Positions 54,255-64,000 are shown, counted from the stretch's first letter. The stretch is 64,000 nt of DNA from Streptacidiphilus sp. 4-A2 (GCA_014284505.1 JAAFYY010000001.1:5877845-5941844), one strand, 5' to 3'. Program-made: numbers and translations. Notes: generated by a model from the sequence alone, not told the origin.

Positions 54255-54668
54255 ATGGCCGGGACAACGGCGGCGGCTCGCAGTGAGCTGACCGGGCAGC
54301 AGCGGCGGGCGCCCCGGGCCATGCTGGGACTGCTGGCGGTGGTGCTCGTGGTCGTGGTCGGCCTGCTCGCGGTGGGCCGGGCCGTGCGGATGCAGCGTGA
54401 GGCGGACGGCAGCTACACCAGGCCCACAGCGGCCAATGCCGCCGGGGACGTCACGCTGCTGCTGCTGGTGCTCGCCCTGGCCTGCGGGGCGTTCACCGGC
54501 TTCAGCTGCGCCGCCCGGGCCTTCGTGCTGCACCTGGCCGGGCCGTCCGGCCCGGACCGGGGTGGCTGGACCACTCTGGTCGGGGCGGGCGTCCGAGCGG
54601 CCAGGGTCGTCCTCGCGCTCCTGGGCGTCAGCCTTGTGGTGACCGCGGCCCTGGCTCTCCTGACGTGA
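54255..54668 (+). CDS. Three-helix membrane protein, function unknown
   Basis: 137 residues from ATG 54255. Helices at MLGLLAVVLVVVVGLLAVGR, DVTLLLLVLALACGAFTGFS and VVLALLGVSLVVTAALALLT; basic head. No family recognised. Convergent with mazG; divergent from the LLM gene. Confidence 0.72.
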   Translation: MAGTTAAARSELTGQQRRAPRAMLGLLAVVLVVVVGLLAVGRAVRMQREADGSYTRPTAANAAGDVTLLLLVLALACGAFTGFSCAARAFVLHLAGPSGPDRGGWTTLVGAGVRAARVVLALLGVSLVVTAALALLT

Positions 54669-54698
54669 GCGCGACCCGCGCCTCATTCTGACGTGTAG

Positions 54699-55697
54699 TC
54701 ACTTTGCCTTCTCGGCCTGCCTGATGGCGTCGCGGTAGTGGCGGGCGGCGGCGCGGAGCGCGGCCTCCGGGTCCAGGCCCCGGCGCTGGGCGTCGACGGC
54801 GAGGGCGAGCAGGCGGGAGCCGAGGTCGTCGGCCTCGGGCAGCGGGACGTCCAACCCGGCCTTGGCGGCCCGGGAGTGGAGCTTGGCGGCGAGGGCCAGC
54901 GCGGGCTGCGCCAGCGGCACGCCGTCCACCACCGACTCGCGCTGCTTCTCCACGGCCTTCAACTGCTCCCAGTTGGCCTCCACATGCTCGGCCGTGGGGG
55001 CGTGCTCGTCACCGAAGACATGCGGGTGACGATATGTCAGTTTCTCGACGATGCCGCCTGCCACATCGTCGATGCTGAACCGGTCCTCCGGGGCCTCCTC
55101 GGCGATGCGGGCGTGGAAGAAGACCTGGAGCAGCACATCGCCGAGTTCCTCCAGCAGTGCCTCCCGGTCGTTCTCCTCGATCGCCTCGACCAGTTCGTAG
55201 GACTCCTCGACCAGATACTTGACCAGCGACTCGTGGGTCTGCGCGGCGTCCCAGGGGCAGCCGCCGGGCGAGCGCAGCCGGTCCATCACCGCGACCAGGT
55301 CCAGCAGCCGCGCGCCCGGCAGGTCGTAGGAGCCGGGCAGCAGCTCGATCTCCGGCATCGGGTCGAGCCCGCCCTCGACCGCGAGCCGGGCCAGCGAGTC
55401 CGCCAGCCCCGGATCGCCGTCCGGGCCGCTGATCCAGACCACGACCGTGCCCGGGGCGGCCGCCTCGGCCAGGGTGCGGCCGAGCACAAAGCGCTCGACG
55501 TCCACCACCTCGACCGCGACCCCCGCCTGCCGGACCGGCGCGAGCTGCGGGTGCCCCGGGTTGCCGACCAGCACCCGGGAGGCCCCGCGCAGGGCCTCCC
55601 AGGCCGGCCAGGACAGCAGCCCGGGCGCGACGCGATGGGTGCTGCCCAGGAGAACCAGGCGTCCGGGGACCGGGGTGAACTCGTCGTTGTCTGCCAC
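54699..55697 (-). CDS. mazG: MazG nucleoside triphosphate pyrophosphohydrolase with N-terminal methylase-like domain
   Basis: House-cleaning pyrophosphohydrolase acting on NTPs. From GTG 55697 (332 residues, intact). The N-terminal about 115 residues resemble a truncated tetrapyrrole methylase-like domain (GRLVLLGSTHRVAPGLLSWP), as in actinobacterial MazG. Then MDRLRSPGGCPWDAAQTHES, LVKYLVEESYELVEAIEEND with the ExxE metal motif, LEELGDVLLQVFFHARIAEE with ExxD, and TYRHPHVFGD. Confidence 0.94.
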   Translation of the reverse strand: MADNDEFTPVPGRLVLLGSTHRVAPGLLSWPAWEALRGASRVLVGNPGHPQLAPVRQAGVAVEVVDVERFVLGRTLAEAAAPGTVVVWISGPDGDPGLADSLARLAVEGGLDPMPEIELLPGSYDLPGARLLDLVAVMDRLRSPGGCPWDAAQTHESLVKYLVEESYELVEAIEENDREALLEELGDVLLQVFFHARIAEEAPEDRFSIDDVAGGIVEKLTYRHPHVFGDEHAPTAEHVEANWEQLKAVEKQRESVVDGVPLAQPALALAAKLHSRAAKAGLDVPLPEADDLGSRLLALAVDAQRRGLDPEAALRAAARHYRDAIRQAEKAK

Positions 55698-55727
55698 GGA
55701 CTAGAACTTACTAGCCCCGGCGCCGGT

Positions 55728-57917
55728 TCAGCCGCTGGTCCTGGGCGTGGTCAGGTCGTAGAGGGTGACCCCGCCCACCGTCCTGGCCGTGTAGTGCGCG
55801 GCCACCCAGGAGGCGATCGCGGAGGAGTCGCCGCTGCCGCCGCTGGCCTGCATGCCGATCCCGCCGCCGATGAACCAGTGGATCCGCCGGCGCTGACGTA
55901 CTCCTGGAACTGGGCCAGGGTGGGCGCGGGGTCGGTGCCGTTGAAGCCGCCCACGGCCATCACCGGCTCGCCGGTGGCGAGTTGGTAGCCGGCGGCGTTC
56001 TGCGAGCCGATGCCCGCGGCAACCCAGGTGTACCTGGACGCGTCGGCCTTGAGCAGCGCGGTGACCGCGGCGCCGGGGTCGGAGCCGTTGAGCAGCGAAC
56101 CGGCGCCGCCCATACCCCCGGCCGTACCGGCGGCCCCGGGCGCACCGCCCGCGGCGCCCGCGCCGCCCGCGCCGCCGGGGCCGCCGGGGCCGGTGCGCGA
56201 GCCGGTGCCGGTGCCGCTCCGGGCGCCGGGGAAACACCGCCGGGCACGCCGCCCCGGCCCGGTTGCGCGGTGCTGCCGGGCACGCCGCCCCCGCCGGGGC
56301 CGGTGCCGGTGCCGCGACGGCTGCCGCCGGCGGCTCCCCCTGCGCCGAACCCACCACCACCGCCGGGCCCGCCGGCGAAACCGCCGCCGGTGACCGTCGG
56401 TCCTGCTGTCGGCAGCGAGCCGCCGTGCGCCGTGCCGACGGTCTGCACGGTGTACGCGGCCGGTCCGGCCAGGCCCGCGAGCAGTCCGGCCAGGGCGGCC
56501 AGGGCCGCCACGCGGCTCGGCAGCCGCCCGGCGGCGACCAGTGCCAGCCCCGCCAGCAGGCCGGTGATCAGCACCGCGTACCGCAGCCAGGGCAGCCAGT
56601 CCGGGGTGCGGTCCAGCAGCACATAGGACCAGACCGCCGTGGCGCCGACGGCCAGCGCCAGCGCGCCCGCCGCGAACCACTGGCGCCGGTGCGACCAGAG
56701 CAGACCGGCTCCCATGCCGGTGAGCGCCGCGATGTACGGGGCGAGGGCGATGGTGTAGTAGGGGTGGAAGATGCCCTGCATCAGGCTGAACGTCAGGAAG
56801 GTGGAGATCAGGGCCAGGCCCCAGACCACGAGGGCGGCCCGGGTGGGATCGGTGCGGACGGCCCGGCGGGTCAGCCACAGCCCGGCCGGCAGCAGCACCA
56901 GCGCCGCCGGGAGCAGCCAGGAGATCTGCCCGCCCATGTCGGAGCCGAAGAGCCGGGTGAGCCCGGTGGCACCCCACATCCCGCTGCCGCCCGCGCCGCC
57001 TCCCCGCCGCCGACGCTGCCGGTCTCCGAGCCGTCCAGGCGCCCGAATCCGTTGTAGCCGAAGGTCAGTTCGAGGAAGCTGTTGTTCTGGCTGCCGCCGA
57101 CATACGGCCGGTACTGGGCCGGGGTCAGCTCCACCACCGCGACCCACCAGCCGCCGGTGACCACCAGCACCAGCAGCGCGAGCGCCAGCTGCCGCACCCG
57201 CCGCCACACCCCGGTGGGCGCGAGCACCGCATAGCCCAGGCCGAGGGCCGGCAGGATCAGGAACGCCTGGAGGGTCTTGGTCAGGAAGGCCGTGCCGACG
57301 CAGGCCGCCGCGAGCAGCAGCCAGCGGGTCCTGGCCTGCTCCTGGGCGCGCAGGGTGGCGTACCCGGCGAGCGTGAGCAGCAGCGCCAGCAGGGCGTCCG
57401 GGTTGTTGAAGCGGAACATCAGGGCCGCGACCGGGGTCAGCGCCAGCACCGCGCCCGCGATCAGGGCGGCCCCGGCCGAGCAGCGGCGGCGTACCGCGAG
57501 GTGGACCACGGCGACGGTGGCGACCCCTTCGAGGGCCTGCGGGGCGAGGATCGCCCAGGAGTTGACGCCGAAGATCCGGGTGGAGACCTCCATCACCCAC
57601 AGCGCCGCCGGGGGCTTGTCCACGGTGATGAAGTTGGCCGCGTCGGAGGAGCCGTAGAACATCGCCTCCCAGCTCCGGCTGCCCGCCTGGACCGCGGCCG
57701 AGTAGAACTGGTTGGCCCAGCCCGAGGCGCTCAGGTCCCACAGGTAGAGGACACCGGTGACCACCCAGCGCCAGGAACGCGGGCCTGGCCCAGCGCGGAT
57801 CGCCGGGCCGCGCGGGTGCGGCGTCCGCGGGGCGGCGTCCGCGCCCGGGACTGGAGGCGCTCCCGGGGCTGGGGCGGGAGGTTCCGGCTGGGCCGGATCG
57901 TGGATGGTCGCGGTCAT
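55728..57917 (-). CDS. GT39/ArnT-like membrane glycosyltransferase with Gly-rich insert (three frameshifts)
   Basis: Polytopic transferase using polyprenyl-phosphate sugar. From 57917 (MTATIHDPAQPEPPAPAP). GT39-type loop WDLSASGWANQFYSAAVQAG; FITVDKPPAALWVMEVSTRI (acidic DKPP); FRFNNPDALLALLLTLAGY; many helices; HPYYTIALAPYIAALTGMG. Then an extracellular Gly-rich segment (GGGFAGGPGGGGGFGAGG) and a C-terminal domain (VAAGIGSQNAAGYQLATGEP; MAVGGFNGTDPAPTLAQFQE; GIGMQASGGSGDSSAIASWV). Shifts near 57005, 56225 and 55885. In the two-component operon region; the genes are 92 bases apart. Confidence 0.88.
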
Positions 57918-58008
57918 CTGCGGCGCCTTCTCGACGGGGGCTCGGTGATGGCTCCCAATCTCGCCCGGCGCGCTGTCGGCGGCGTGTGCCGAAGCTGTGA
58001 GAGCGATG

Positions 58009-59664
58009 TCAGCCCTGGAGCCCGGACCGGGCGTCCGGTTCGTCCGCCTGCGGCAGGCGGACGGTGAAGACCGTCCTGCCGGGGACGCTCGCCACCTCCA
58101 CCGTGCCCCGGTGCGAGGCGGTCACCGCGGCGACGATGGCCAGGCCCAGCCCGGTGCTGCCGGCGGCGCGGGAGCGGGAGTGGTCACCGCGGGCGAACCG
58201 CTCGAAGACCGTGGGCAGCAGCTCCGGCGGGATGCCGGGGCCATCGTCGGTGATCCGGAGCGCCCAGGCGGCCCCGCCGGGCTCGACGGAGGCGGTGACG
58301 ACGGTCCCGGCGGGGGTGTGCTTGCCCGCGTTGGCGAGCAGGTTGACCAGGACCTGGTGCAGCCGCCCGGGGTCGCCGTCGACCATGGCCGGCTCGTCCG
58401 GCAGGTCGACCTGCCAGCGGTGGTCGGGCGCGGCGGCGTGCGCGTCCCGCACCGCGTCCACGACCAGCGGGGACAGGTCCACCGGGCGGCGCTCCAGCGG
58501 GCGGCCGGCGTCCAGCCGGGCGAGCAGCAGCAGGTCCTCGACCAGCCGGGTCATCCGTCCGGCCTCCGACTCGATCCGGCTGAGCGCGTAGGCGGTGTCC
58601 GGCGGCACAGTCTCGCGTCCGCGCCGGGTGAGCTCGGCGTAGCCGCCGATGGAGGCGAGCGGGGTGCGCAGCTCGTGACTGGCGTCGGCGACGAACTGGC
58701 GGACCCGGGTCTCGCTCGCCTGGCGGGCGCTCAGCGCGCCGGAGACATGGTCGATCAGCCGGTTCAGCGAAGCGCCGACCTGCCCGGCCTCGGTACGCGG
58801 GTCGGTGTCGGCGTCGGGCACCCGGACCAGTTCGCCGACCTCGCCGTGGTGCAACGGCAGCCGGGAGATCCGGGCGGCGGTGGCGGTGACCCGGTCCAGC
58901 GGCCGCAGCGACAGCCGGATCAGCGCGAAGGAGAGGAAGCCGGAGGCGATCAGCCCGGCTACGGTGACCACGATCTCGATCGCGATCAGCTCGTTGACCG
59001 TCCCCTCGACGCCGCTCAGCGGCACGCCGACGACCAGGGTGGTGCCGGAGCTGTCCACCCGGGAGCTGACCAGGTAGTCGCCGTATCCGGGGATGCTGAT
59101 CCGCAGGTCCTGCACGCCGTGCACGGCGGCGGTGAGCGAGGCCGCCGCGGCGGCGCTCAGCTGCTGCGGGGCCGGGCGTTTCAGCAGGCTGGCGGCGCTG
59201 GGCGCAGTGCTCCCGGCGAGGCCGGTGAGCTGGGGGTCGGACGGGGTGTACGCGTCGACCCGGCCGTCGGTGATCCATCCGGCGACGGTGTCGGGGGGCA
59301 GCGGCGCGACGAAGTCCGAGTGGGACGCGGTGCCACCGCCCTGGTTCAGCGCCTGGCCCTGCGGACCGGGGCCGCCGCCCTGGGCGCCGTGGCCGGACTG
59401 ACCCGCCTGGCCGGACTGACCGGACTGGCCCGCCTGGCCGCTGTGACCGGCCGGGCCGCCGGGGACGCCGCCGACCAGCGAGGTCTCCATCTGCCAGGCC
59501 TGCTGGAGCTTGCTCCGCGCCTCGCTGTTCAGGTCGGCCTTCAGGAAGAGCGTGGTGCACAGCCCGATCACCGCGCTCACCACGGCCAGCATCACGGTGG
59601 TACTGACCAGGAGCCGGGTCCGCAGTGACCAGGTGGACCAGCGGCGGACCCAGCCGTGCCTCAC
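58009..59664 (-). CDS. Sensor histidine kinase with Gly/Gln-rich outer segment
   Basis: 551 residues, intact. TM1 (LLVSTTVMLAVVSAVIGLCT), outer sensor (about residues 40-215) with GQAGQSGQSGQAGQSG repeats, TM2 (IAIEIVVTVAGLIASGFLSF), HAMP, HisKA with the phospho-His in FVADASHELRTPLASIGGYA, HATPase (LVNLLANAGKHTPAG; RITDDGPGIPPELLP; STGLGLAIVAAV). Partner of the upstream regulator with a 4-base overlap. Signal unknown. Confidence 0.94.
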   Translation of the reverse strand: MRHGWVRRWSTWSLRTRLLVSTTVMLAVVSAVIGLCTTLFLKADLNSEARSKLQQAWQMETSLVGGVPGGPAGHSGQAGQSGQSGQAGQSGHGAQGGGPGPQGQALNQGGGTASHSDFVAPLPPDTVAGWITDGRVDAYTPSDPQLTGLAGSTAPSAASLLKRPAPQQLSAAAAASLTAAVHGVQDLRISIPGYGDYLVSSRVDSSGTTLVVGVPLSGVEGTVNELIAIEIVVTVAGLIASGFLSFALIRLSLRPLDRVTATAARISRLPLHHGEVGELVRVPDADTDPRTEAGQVGASLNRLIDHVSGALSARQASETRVRQFVADASHELRTPLASIGGYAELTRRGRETVPPDTAYALSRIESEAGRMTRLVEDLLLLARLDAGRPLERRPVDLSPLVVDAVRDAHAAAPDHRWQVDLPDEPAMVDGDPGRLHQVLVNLLANAGKHTPAGTVVTASVEPGGAAWALRITDDGPGIPPELLPTVFERFARGDHSRSRAAGSTGLGLAIVAAVTASHRGTVEVASVPGRTVFTVRLPQADEPDARSGLQG

Positions 59665-60425
59665 CGAGCCGGAGCCGTCGCGTCGGCGGGCTTCAGCACA
59701 TAGCCCGCGCCACGCATGGTGTGGATCATCGGCGAGCGGCCGGCGTCTATCTTGCGGCGCAGGTAGGAGATGTAGAGCTCGACCACATTGCCCTGCCCGC
59801 CGAAGTCGTAGGACCAGACCCGGTCCAGGATCTGCGGCTTGCTGAGCACCCGGCGCGGGTTACGCATCAGGAACCGCAGCAGCTCGAACTCGGTGGCGGT
59901 GAGCCGGATCGGGTCCTCACCGCGGAAGACCTCGTGGCTGTCCTCGTCGAGCGAGAGGTCGCCGACGACCAGCACCGACTCCGCACGCACGGCTGCGGCG
60001 CCGGCGCGGCGCAGCAGGCCGCGCAGCCGGGCGACGACCTCCTCCAGGCTGAACGGCTTGGTCACATAGTCGTCACCGCCGGCGGTGAGCCCGGCGATGC
60101 GGTCCTCGACCGCGTCCTTCGCGGTCAGGAACAGCACCGGCATGTCGTGCTGCTCGGCACGCAGCCGCCGCATCACTTCGAGGCCGGTGAGGTCCGGCAG
60201 CATCACGTCAAGGATGACGGCGTCGGGCCGGAAGTCACGGGCGGCCTGGAGCGCGGAGGCACCGTCGCCCGCCGTGGTGGTCTTCCAGCCCTCGTAGCGC
60301 AGCGCCATCGAGAGCAGGTCGGCGAGTGGGGCTTCGTCGTCGACGACCAGCACGCGCACAGGGGTGCCGTCGGGGCGGCGGAGCTCGGTGGAGGCCGCAT
60401 CGGAAGCAGGAGGCGTCGAGGTCAT
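59661..60425 (-). CDS. OmpR-family response regulator
   Basis: 254 residues from ATG 60425. Receiver with acidic pocket VVDDE, phospho-Asp in DAVILDVMLPDLTG, LTAKD, TKPFSLEE; winged helix (LTATEFELLRFLMRNPRRVL; VVELYISYLRRKIDAG; MIHTMRGAGYVLKP). Operon with the sensor kinase; probably controls the following GT39 gene. Resembles TrcR/MprA-type regulators. Confidence 0.95.
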   Translation of the reverse strand: MTSTPPASDAASTELRRPDGTPVRVLVVDDEAPLADLLSMALRYEGWKTTTAGDGASALQAARDFRPDAVILDVMLPDLTGLEVMRRLRAEQHDMPVLFLTAKDAVEDRIAGLTAGGDDYVTKPFSLEEVVARLRGLLRRAGAAAVRAESVLVVGDLSLDEDSHEVFRGEDPIRLTATEFELLRFLMRNPRRVLSKPQILDRVWSYDFGGQGNVVELYISYLRRKIDAGRSPMIHTMRGAGYVLKPADATAPAR

Positions 60426-60651
60426 GTAGGCACGGTGCCGACAGTTGATGAGAAACGGGTAAGGCGCCTCTGTGGTCAGGCTGTGGATTACGTAGCGATC
60501 GAGTAAGTCCAACCGTCCACGTCCGGTTTACCGGGCCTTCCCCGGCAACCGCAGTGACCTGTGTCGCCCGGAGGAAACCCTGGGAACACCGGGGAGCGCC
60601 GGTGAGCACGGGTGAGCACCGGGAAGCCGCGTCGCGGCCGCGTCGTCGGCC

Positions 60652-61440
60652 TCAGAGCAGACCGAGATCGCCGAGTTCCTTGTGCAGGTTCTCACGTCCC
60701 GAGCCGGAGCCGGCCGCTCCCGTGGGACCGGAGCCCGGGCCGGGGCTCCGGCGGTCGGCCTGGGCAGCAGCGCCGTGTCCTCCCCGGGACAGCGGTCCGG
60801 GCAGCGGTGGGGACAGCGGTCGGGATGGCGGAGGGAACGCCGCGGTCCCGCAGCAGCCAGGCCCCGGCGACCCCGCCGGCCAGACCGCCCAGGTGCGCCA
60901 GCCAGCTCACCCCGGGCGTGCCCGGCAGCGCCACGGTGACCAGGTAGGCGAAGGAGGCGGCCATCACCAGGCCGATCAGGATGTCGATGAGCCGCCGGTC
61001 GAAGACCCGCGCAGCACCACATAGCCGAAGTAGCCGAAGATCAGCCCGCTGGCGCCGACGCTGGCGGTGTCGGTGCTCTGGAACAGCCACACCGCGAGCC
61101 CGCTGGTGACGGTGACGATCAGGGTCAGCCACAGGAACCGGCCCACCCCCCGGTAGGCGGCGAGGAAGCCGAAGATGAAGAGCGGCCCGGAGTTGCCCTC
61201 GATGTGCTGCCAGCCGAAGTGCAGGAACGGCGCGGTGAAGATGTCCGGCAGCCGGTCCAGCCGCATCGGGACCACGCTGAACTCCTGGTCGAGGCGGTAG
61301 CCGTCGGCCCAGTTCACGACCTGGATCGCCCAGAGCAGGACCATGAACGCGAACATCACGAAGAACGCCTTGCGTGCCTCGGCGATCATCTCCTCGGCCG
61401 TCTCCGGACCCGAGCGCCAACCCTTTGCTCCGGTGCTCAT
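60652..61440 (-). CDS. Rhomboid-family intramembrane protease (two frameshifts)
   Basis: From ATG 61440 (MSTGAKGWRSGPETAEEMIA). Helix 1 AFFVMFAFMVLLWAIQVVNW; HFGWQHIEGNSGPLFIFGFL with the HxxxN-type motif; catalytic Ser in TASVGASGLIFGYFGYVVL; His in SWLAHLGGLAGGVAGAWLL. All catalytic features are present. Shifts near 61015 and in the C-terminal Pro/Arg tail near 60780; the end reads ENLHKELGDLGLL. Cleaves membrane proteins inside the bilayer; substrate unknown. Confidence 0.9.
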
Positions 61441-61609
61441 GCGCACACCCCCTCAGGAACACTGTAGAGCGCACAGGCATCCGCTGTGAGCCCTGGCGGG
61501 GGTGGAGTTCCCCCGCCCGGGCCTGCGGCAACGCCTCCGTCGCGGAGCGCCCGGGACTGCGTGGCCGGGTCCGGGGCCCGCGGCGGCCGGGTCGGGCGCC
61601 GGGCCGCGG

Positions 61610-62532
61610 TCAGAGGGCCTTGATCCCCCAGCGGTGCGCGACCCGCTCGCCGGGCTCCAGCCGGATCAGGTCCTCACCGCTGGCGAAGGCGTTCGGCGGG
61701 CAGCTCATCGGCTCGACCGCGACCCCGGCCCGGTGGTACACCCCCGGCAGCCCGTCGGCCGTGTACACCTGGAGCCAGCCGATCTCCTCGCCGACCCACA
61801 GCTCCACCCCGCGCGCCCCGTCCGCGCTGGTCAGCCGGATCCGGGCCCGGCCGTCCGGGTCGCGCAGCAGACCCGTGTAAGCGGTGTCCAGCTTGCCGGC
61901 GCCGATCGAGCGGCGCTTGCGGAAGTCGTAGGGCGTGCCCTCGACGCTCTCCCGCCCGACCGGGATCAGCCGCTCGTCCACCGGGATCCAGCTCCCGGCG
62001 GGCAGCTCCAGCAGGGCGTCGTCGACGCTGCCCGGGCCCATCCCCAAAGTGGCGTACGGGTGCCCGCCGACGCCGTACGGCGCGGCGGTCCGGCCGACAT
62101 TGCGGGCGGCGACCTCGACGCTCAGGCCGGACTCGTCCAGGCGGTAGCTCGCGGTCAGGTCCAGCAGATGCGGATAGCCGTGCATCGGGTACAGCCGCAG
62201 CCCGAAGCGGACCGAGGAGGCGTCCTCGGCCATCACCGCCACGGCAGCAGCGGACAAAGCCTGTGGCGTGGCGTTGTGCGTCGCCGGCTCGCTGAGGTCC
62301 AACTGCTGGTCATGGCCGTCGAAGTGGTAGCGGCCGTCCCGGACCCGGTTCGGCCAGGGCACGAGCAACTGCCCGGCGCCGCCGGGCGGCTGCTGCTCCT
62401 GCGGTACTTCAGCACCAGCGGCCGACCCCGGTGGCTGAGAGCCCTCAGCCCGGCACCCACGCCGGTGAGCACAGCCCGGTAGTCGCCGAACTCGATGATC
62501 TGCTGCGGGCCGGTCGGGGCCAGTTCATCCAC
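61610..62532 (-). CDS. Aldose 1-epimerase (galactose mutarotase-like; one frameshift)
   Basis: About 307 residues from GTG 62532 (MDELAPTGPQQIIEFGDYRA). The break is near 62390; then LVPWPNRVRDGRYHFDGHDQ, YPHLLDLTASYRLDESGLSV, AAPYGVGGHPYATLG, DTAYTGLLRDPDGRARI, ELWVGEEIGWLQVYT, VAVEPMSCPPNAFASGEDLI. The acid Glu in VEPM and His residues fit the YihR/GalM-like group. Cytosolic. Confidence 0.9.
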
Positions 62533-62809
62533 TGGTGACCTGCGGTTGGAGGGGGTGGGATTCGCGCTCGGGGGTTCGCGTCAGCCATGTGCTCATCGTC
62601 GCACGAACGAGTCGGCAGCAGCCGCCCCACCCGCTCCCGGACGCCACCCAACTGCTAGTCTGACCCACCATTTGACATGTGTTCGATTGGTGGGGTCACC
62701 AGTCGCCGCCCGTCCGCATCTCGCGAACGGCTCAGCAGCCCGGGGGCAGGCCAGCGGGACAGCGGACGTCCCAGGGCCGACCGGCGCAACGAGGCAGGGG
62801 CAGGGCACG

Positions 62810-64000
62810 TTGGCAGCACGACATGTCCGGAAGAGATCGGGGTTCTGGACGGCATCGGCAGCAGGGTTGGCTGCCGCCGCACTGGTGATAGGCACGGTGG
62901 CGGAGGCCGCCCCCGGTTCCCGGCCCCCGGCACCGAAACCACGGGCCGCGGCCAAGGCCGACCCGAACGCCCTCGCGGCCGACTTCACCTCGGCCGCGGC
63001 CGAGTTCCATGTCCCGGTCGACGTACTGCTGGCGGTGTCCTACCAGGAGACGCTCTGGGACTCCCACCAGGGAGCGCCCAGCAGCACCGGCAACTACAAC
63101 GTGATGGGCCTGACCCAGGTCGAACCCTCCGACCTGACCCCGGCCACCAAGGCGCAGAAGGAGGAGAGCCTCGCCTCCTCCGGCGACGGCCGTAAGCACC
63201 CCGCGCCGTCCGCCGCGCTGCTGTCCGAGCTCGACACCGTCGACACCGCCGCCCCCGCCCTGCACACCCTGGACACGGCAGCCGCGCTGCTGCGCCAGCC
63301 CACGTCGGCGCTGCGGAGCAGCATGAAGCAGAGCGTGCGCGGCGGCGCGGCACTGCTCGCCTCCTACGAGCGCAAGCTGAACGGTTCGCTCCCGGCCGAC
63401 CCGGGCCAGTGGTACGCGGCCGTCGCCGAGTACGACCAGGCCCCGGACACCGGCACCGCCGCCCAGTTCGCCGACCGTGTGTACGCCACCATCACCGGCG
63501 GGGCGTCGCGCACCACCGCAGACGGCGAGACGATGACCCTGCCGGCCACCCCGTCGGTGACCCCGGCGGCCGCGCAGACCCAGCCCGGCGCGCTTCAGGC
63601 CGTGCTCGCCCCGGCCGCGCCCCCGACCCCGGCTCCGACCCGTCCCGCCACCGCGCACCCGGCCGGCACCACGGCGGCCGGCACCACGGCGGCGTCGCCG
63701 TCGGCCCCCGCCGCTTCGCCGTCCGCGCCGCCGTCGCCGTCACCGTCCGCGACCCAGTCCGCGCCGCCCACGCCGCCCGCACCCCCCGCGCCGACGCCCT
63801 GCCCGCAGGTTCCGGCGGAGCTCTCGGGCGCCTGCGGCTTCGTCGCGGCCAACCCCGCCAACTACGAGGCGGCGAACCGGCCCACCGACGGCGACGCCAT
63901 CCGCTACATCGTCATCCACGACACCGACGCCTCGACGGCCTCCGCCGTCAGCGCCTTCCAGGACCCGTCCGACGGTTCCAGCACCCACTACGTCATATCC
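62810..64000 (+). CDS. Secreted N-acetylmuramoyl-L-alanine amidase (3' end outside window)
   Basis: Runs off the right edge; 397 codons seen, no frameshift. The start is TTG 62810 (LAARHVRKRSGFWTASAAGL) with AGGCAGGGGCAGG upstream. Signal peptide ending VAEAA. An N-terminal domain resembling lytic transglycosylase-like repeats (FHVPVDVLLAVSYQETLWDS; STGNYNVMGLTQV), a long Ala/Pro/Ser/Thr linker (about residues 245-335), then the amidase_2 domain (AIRYIVIHDTDASTASAVSA; STHYVIS). The zinc His in IVIHDT is visible. Extracellular peptidoglycan hydrolase. Confidence 0.88.
   Translation, partial: MAARHVRKRSGFWTASAAGLAAAALVIGTVAEAAPGSRPPAPKPRAAAKADPNALAADFTSAAAEFHVPVDVLLAVSYQETLWDSHQGAPSSTGNYNVMGLTQVEPSDLTPATKAQKEESLASSGDGRKHPAPSAALLSELDTVDTAAPALHTLDTAAALLRQPTSALRSSMKQSVRGGAALLASYERKLNGSLPADPGQWYAAVAEYDQAPDTGTAAQFADRVYATITGGASRTTADGETMTLPATPSVTPAAAQTQPGALQAVLAPAAPPTPAPTRPATAHPAGTTAAGTTAASPSAPAASPSAPPSPSPSATQSAPPTPPAPPAPTPCPQVPAELSGACGFVAANPANYEAANRPTDGDAIRYIVIHDTDASTASAVSAFQDPSDGSSTHYVIS

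Noticed and set aside
57997..59628. 543-codon rightward frame opposite the sensor kinase
   Set aside because: The reverse frame is a complete histidine kinase; the forward product is a composition artefact.

Overview
The window is very GC-rich DNA from a streptomycete-type actinomycete (Streptomyces, Kitasatospora or Streptacidiphilus). The evidence is the codon use, the mycothiol-dependent detoxification gene mca, a DivIC/enolase/DUF501/Ppx cluster, a c-di-AMP riboswitch in front of a resuscitation-promoting-factor gene, an XRE/DUF397 regulatory module, and a tRNA-Leu(UAA) of the bldA type. Start and end are cut inside genes: an AfsR-like SARP regulator on the left and a secreted amidase on the right.

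Layout. 1-6.9 kb: SARP regulator, NiCoT nickel/cobalt permease, mca, DUF4307 and greA. 7.0-15.9 kb: an accessory block. It holds a leftward gene array (HATPase, small protein, LuxR-type regulator, Cys-rich protein, radical SAM enzyme, PIMT-like methyltransferase, acidic-repeat protein) facing a rightward XRE gene with three DUF397 genes, then a GNAT, a membrane protein and an ECF sigma/anti-sigma pair. 16-24.3 kb: DrrAB-like ABC exporter, ilvA, marR, cystathionine gamma-synthase, an M48-like protein, msrA and cutA. 24.3-34 kb: a variable stretch with gene remnants (Doc toxin, ABC-2 permease), small secreted or membrane proteins, a DUF574 methyltransferase, FHA and DUF4190 proteins, an L,D-transpeptidase and several minisatellites. 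34-44.2 kb: cystathionine beta-synthase, SGNH hydrolase, thiolase, bldA tRNA and a MacB/FtsX ABC transporter. 44.4-50.6 kb: NDH-2, ppx, DUF501, divIC, eno and rpf under a c-di-AMP riboswitch. 50.8-64 kb: P450, SDR and LLM oxidoreductases, mazG, a GT39-like glycosyltransferase with a two-component system, rhomboid, aldose epimerase and amidase.

How the genes work together. Sulfur and redox genes recur (mca, cystathionine gamma-synthase and beta-synthase, msrA). Cell-envelope genes are also many (L,D-transpeptidase, Rpf, amidase, DivIC, FtsX exporter, GT39). Regulatory genes tied to development include bldA, the XRE/DUF397/HATPase module and the SARP.

Sequence quality. About forty single-base frameshifts interrupt otherwise well conserved reading frames, including enolase. 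Most look like a lost base in a G or C run, so I read them mainly as assembly errors. Such genes are given as one CDS across the shift with the approximate break. Only fragments that also lack domain pieces are called pseudogenes. Family and synteny statements come from memory, not from searches.
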